Below are positions 60,877-64,000 of a stretch of DNA of 64,000 nt, one piece after another (the first letter of the stretch is position 1; the number at the start of each line of letters is the position of its first letter). The DNA is from Onthophagus taurus (lineage: Eukaryota > Arthropoda > Insecta > Coleoptera > Scarabaeidae). The translations under genes and the position numbers were made by a program. The DNA is taken from positions 5,828,001-5,892,000 of the forward strand of contig NC_091976.1 of assembly GCF_036711975.1 (NCBI RefSeq). The letters are read 5' to 3'. Below the pieces are notes generated by a model. That model ran no database searches. It was not told where the DNA came from and saw only the letters and a program-made list of their open reading frames with translations.

Positions 60877-63549
60877 TTAACCTTTAATTGGAGACGTGCA
60901 TGTGGAGGGATGTGCGTGGTGACGTTGGGTCCTAGGGACCCATGTCTTTTTAAGAGCCTTTGGTATATTTTTCTTTTAGTTTGCCGTTTTATGCTTCACT
61001 TCATACCTTACTTAATTAGAAAAGTGGATTCTGCTCATTTTATTACTATTAACAAGGGCGGTATTAAATAAACAGTAATAGCCTACAAAAAAAGGTATTA
61101 TTTTATTCTTAGAGAAAGAAATACAAATAAACTAAATAAGGATCACATCTATGATGTCTATATTGTTTAACATATATATGATAACAAAGTAAAATTAAAA
61201 ATGGCACTCTAGGTTCTATTTTCACAATTTCTGCAGAGCATGTCCGAACATTGTAGACAAATGGGATGTTTACAGTCCTTGCAGTAATATGATGTCTTTC
61301 TATCCACATTTTTTGGGCACATGTAGCACCGTTTGCGCTTGGAACGCTCTACAGTATTTTCTACAGCTGCTAGAGGTAGTGTTTCAGGAGCATCAGGTCC
61401 TAAAATCCGATTGATCGTTATCCGAAGTTGGGATGGTAACCTATCATTATATGTACGACGTTTCAGTTCGGGTAGTATCAGCTCTTTTGCCAATTGCTTG
61501 ATAAAATCTAACCGACTGATTTGTTTTCTATTTGGTAAACAGTTGTATAAAATATATGAGTTAACGGAAGACATGTTAATCATTGCGTAAAAAACTGCCA
61601 TAGGCCATCTACGAGTTCTGCGATTGACGGAATAATTCGCACATTTTTTATCTAAACTGTCTACTCCGCCTTTAGTCATGTTATATAACGCTATTATTTC
61701 GGGCTTCCTTGTTTCTTGATCAATGCCAGATGTTTGATGCATAGAAGAAAGTGCAATAACAACCTTGGATTTTTTGGGTACATGAGAAACCAAAGTCATA
61801 TTTCCGTGAAACCCGTACAACGTTGAGCCCACGGTGCGTCTTCTATTTGATAAAAATGCAATCGGTATATCCCTTTTATTCTTTCGCATTGTGCCCACAT
61901 ACGTTAATTTTCTCTTTGTAAGTTCATTTACAAGTTCAACCGATGTAAACCAATTGTCGGCTGTAACATTTCTATTGGAGCCATAAATTGGATGTGCAAG
62001 TCGAAGAACAGCTTGGGTCGGTTTATTTAGAGTCAATAAGTTTGTATCCAATCCCCTACCATCTGAATTTCTCCCACTGTATATGTATGCATTATAGCAG
62101 TAATTATTTCTGGCGTCGGTAAGTATCATCACTTTTATGCCATATTTATTCGGTTTGTTTGGGATGTACATTTTGAAACTGCAGCGACCCCTAAATCCTA
62201 CTAGCATTTCGTCTACACAGACATATTCTCCCAAAATATAGTTATCTTGAAAGTTTGACACTAGTTTTTCGAAACACCAAGATATAGGTGCTGCAGCATT
62301 ATCTTTTCTTCTTTGCTGTCTTGTGTTTGAATCATCGAATCGAAGACATGCTAATAACGTCAATATCCGCTTCAGTGACATCGTACAGCGAAATAAATCA
62401 CGGCCAGTACCATCTGTCGCAAACAGTGAACTCAAATCTTCATGTCCTGACTTGAAGACCCCACTATACAAGAGCAACCCTAATAGCGCTTGAAATTCGA
62501 TCTCATCCACATTTCGGATTTCTATGCGAGTTGTACCTTGAAATTTTTCGCGATTGGCTTCTAACTTTTGGTTTGTTTTGGAAATTATTTCTTGGGAGAG
62601 TTCTTGTGAGAATAGACAATTCCAAATATCGGAGATACTTGAAGAATCCTGAACATTTTTTACAGGTCCTCTGACGCCTGGTAGTTTTATGGTTACTTTA
62701 TTAGAGGCGGACACTCTTATTGTTCTTTTTTTCTCTTGTGTGGCCCACTTCAATCTATTTTTCCCATAAAAATATTTAACGCGGCTCTCTTTTCGGTTAC
62801 TTTTTTCACTTTCATCGTTTAGTAATTGTACGTTTCGTACAGGTACTGCGCAGGTATCATCTATATCACTGTCACCTTGTTCAGAGTCAGAGTTATGGCA
62901 ACTTTTAGAGTAGTGATCACTAGGACAATCGTCTATATCACTTGCATTTTCGTCCACTTCAGGAAGTTCAAAATCAGGAAATCTTGGATCATCCGGTCTC
63001 GTAGATTCGAGATAACGTTTCGTGGCCATTGTTTTTTAATTTATGTTCTTTGATAATATTTTCTATTTACAATTAGTTAAATGCACCCGGATACCCCAAC
63101 AATGACTTTTCATAAAGTATCTTCAGATTATATTCAGAAATTGAATAGTTTAGACAAAGATGATGCTTACAGTAAGGACGCTTAAAATCAACTGTTATAA
63201 ATATAAATATAATTATAAATATAATTGTATGCACAGTAAATCGTTTTTTTTTTCTAAGCCTACTTGGATAATTTTGAAACGAAGCCTATTTGGATTTTTT
63301 AGTCAACATCTACCTTAAATTTTTTTTTTTTTTAACGTTTACGACGACGTCGGGTCCCTGGGACCCATGAGTCGCTGTCGTGGGCTCAATACACGCCGTA
63401 AACAATTAAAACATTACCGACTGAGTAAGTTGCTATGTTTTAGGAAGGTATTGAAGAGTTAGGTCTGAAAGTGTTTGTATATGTTGTTCAGCAACCAAAA
63501 TTAACAGGCACGGGTCCCAGAGACCCATACGTCACCAGTTAAAGGTTAA
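60877..63549 (-). mobile_element. piggyBac element, apparently intact (2.67 kb)
   Basis: TTAA flanks both ends (60877-60880 and 63546-63549). The inverted ends are CCTTTAATTGGAGACG and the inverse of CCTTTAACTGGTGACG. GGGTCC...GGACCC palindromes occur close to the left end (about 60927) and twice near the right end (about 63352 and 63513). One long transposase frame fills the centre. No stop or frameshift was seen, so the copy could be active. Confidence 0.93.
61209..63029 (-). CDS. piggyBac transposase (606 aa)
   Basis: The enzyme cuts and pastes the element at TTAA sites in the nucleus. The frame is open over 606 codons from the ATG at 63029. An acidic, Ser/Asp-rich N-terminus (about 20-75) precedes the DDE_Tnp_1_7-type core. 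The catalytic aspartates are probably Asp 273 (CVDEMLVGFRGR), Asp 358 (TADNWFTS) and Asp 457 (MTKGGVDSLDK). The C-terminus holds a cysteine-rich domain (CYMCPKNVDRKTSYYCKDCK, then CLQCSDMLCRNC) that in this family binds DNA ends. Length and domain order are as in active piggyBac transposases. It is flanked by the element's own ends at distances of about 330 and 520 bp. Confidence 0.95.
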   Translation of the reverse strand: MATKRYLESTRPDDPRFPDFELPEVDENASDIDDCPSDHYSKSCHNSDSEQGDSDIDDTCAVPVRNVQLLNDESEKSNRKESRVKYFYGKNRLKWATQEKKRTIRVSASNKVTIKLPGVRGPVKNVQDSSSISDIWNCLFSQELSQEIISKTNQKLEANREKFQGTTRIEIRNVDEIEFQALLGLLLYSGVFKSGHEDLSSLFATDGTGRDLFRCTMSLKRILTLLACLRFDDSNTRQQRRKDNAAAPISWCFEKLVSNFQDNYILGEYVCVDEMLVGFRGRCSFKMYIPNKPNKYGIKVMILTDARNNYCYNAYIYSGRNSDGRGLDTNLLTLNKPTQAVLRLAHPIYGSNRNVTADNWFTSVELVNELTKRKLTYVGTMRKNKRDIPIAFLSNRRRTVGSTLYGFHGNMTLVSHVPKKSKVVIALSSMHQTSGIDQETRKPEIIALYNMTKGGVDSLDKKCANYSVNRRTRRWPMAVFYAMINMSSVNSYILYNCLPNRKQISRLDFIKQLAKELILPELKRRTYNDRLPSQLRITINRILGPDAPETLPLAAVENTVERSKRKRCYMCPKNVDRKTSYYCKDCKHPICLQCSDMLCRNCENRT

Positions 63550-63717
63550 AATTGAAAAAGAATTTATTAATTTGAAGCGTGGCACTGCATAGTACTTACA
63601 ATGTTTTTTATATTTGGCTCAAATTTACTTGTAGCAACACGTAAAACTGTTTCCAAACTATCATTTGCAAGGCGGTTTCGATTTTTTGTTTTATTATTAT
63701 TTAGTATTGAAAAAGTT

Positions 63718-63925
63718 TGTATACGGTTGTAGGATACATTATTCTGAAGCGATCTTTCTAATAAAATTTTTCCGAAATGTTTATAATAACCGCAGGAGAA
63801 CGGTTTTAAGATCACCAATGGCGTGTTAGTAAACGCCGAAGGGAACGCCTTCGGAGATCGTAAATCTCACTCAGGCAATCGATCACACCCCCGGTCGGTC
63901 CGCCGCGCCCAGCCCAACCCAACCC
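63718..63925. mobile_element. MITE with GTGTCCCGTATCTTCCGC ends, copy 3 (partial)
   Basis: From ATACGGTTGTAGGATACATT it follows copies 1 and 2 (GATCTTTCTAATAAAATTTT, CCGAAATGTTTATAATAACM). Its centre GATCGTAAATC...GTCCGCCGCGCC is the inverse of the centre in copy 1. A CCCAA tandem run lies at 63910-63931. The terminal CCCGTATC part is missing on the left, and the right arm is not seen before the window ends. Confidence 0.7.
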
Positions 63926-64000
63926 AACCCAGTTTATGTATAAATTTAATAATATATTGCAAGAATGAAATTGCTTTCCAACATAAGGTTTGGTGATACG

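Overview
The window is nuclear DNA of an insect, most likely a beetle. It is AT-rich, has short introns with GT-AG ends, carries two metazoan mitochondrial ribosomal protein genes, and is packed with insect-type transposons: Ty3/gypsy, Penelope-like, Jockey and R1/LOA-like LINEs, P, piggyBac, hAT, pogo, Mutator-like, Tc1/mariner-like elements and fold-back MITEs. The beetle assignment is inference; no sequence comparison could be run. Layout: 1-8682 is a young Ty3/gypsy element on the minus strand with LTRs of about 1.8 kb; the 3' LTR runs off the left edge. 8683-25850 is a graveyard of decayed elements: a Penelope-like reverse transcriptase (12.96-14.23 kb), a Tc1/mariner-like DUF4817-type transposon of about 5 kb with long inverted repeats and nested MITEs (14.76-19.74 kb), a P-type transposase remnant (20.15-21.31 kb), a Jockey LINE (21.5-24.2 kb) and a hAT fragment (24.23-24.89 kb). 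25.99-48.00 kb is the host-gene cluster: mRpS27 (minus) and mRpL22 (plus) diverge from a duplicated shared promoter, and a ZFC3H1-like gene (plus) starts only about 240 bp after mRpL22. The ZFC3H1-like gene has four exons reconstructed here; its first intron is about 17 kb (30209-47227) and is filled with fold-back elements, pogo and LINE fragments, and an inverted partial copy of mRpL22. 48.66-50.63 kb is a satellite array of about 345 bp units. 50.8-64.0 kb is again mobile DNA: a gypsy fragment, a Mutator-like transposase with frameshifts, an R1/LOA-like LINE split by a 2.04 kb P element with a clear target duplication, a second P-type remnant with a THAP domain, an apparently intact piggyBac element (60.88-63.55 kb) and a MITE fragment. 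The host genes suggest mitochondrial translation (mRpS27 in the small subunit, mRpL22 in the large subunit) and nuclear RNA surveillance (ZFC3H1 family). The most interesting arrangement is the inverted mRpL22 segment, with its introns, inside the ZFC3H1-like intron: transcription of the neighbour would make RNA antisense to mRpL22. No tRNA, rRNA or CRISPR array was recognised.
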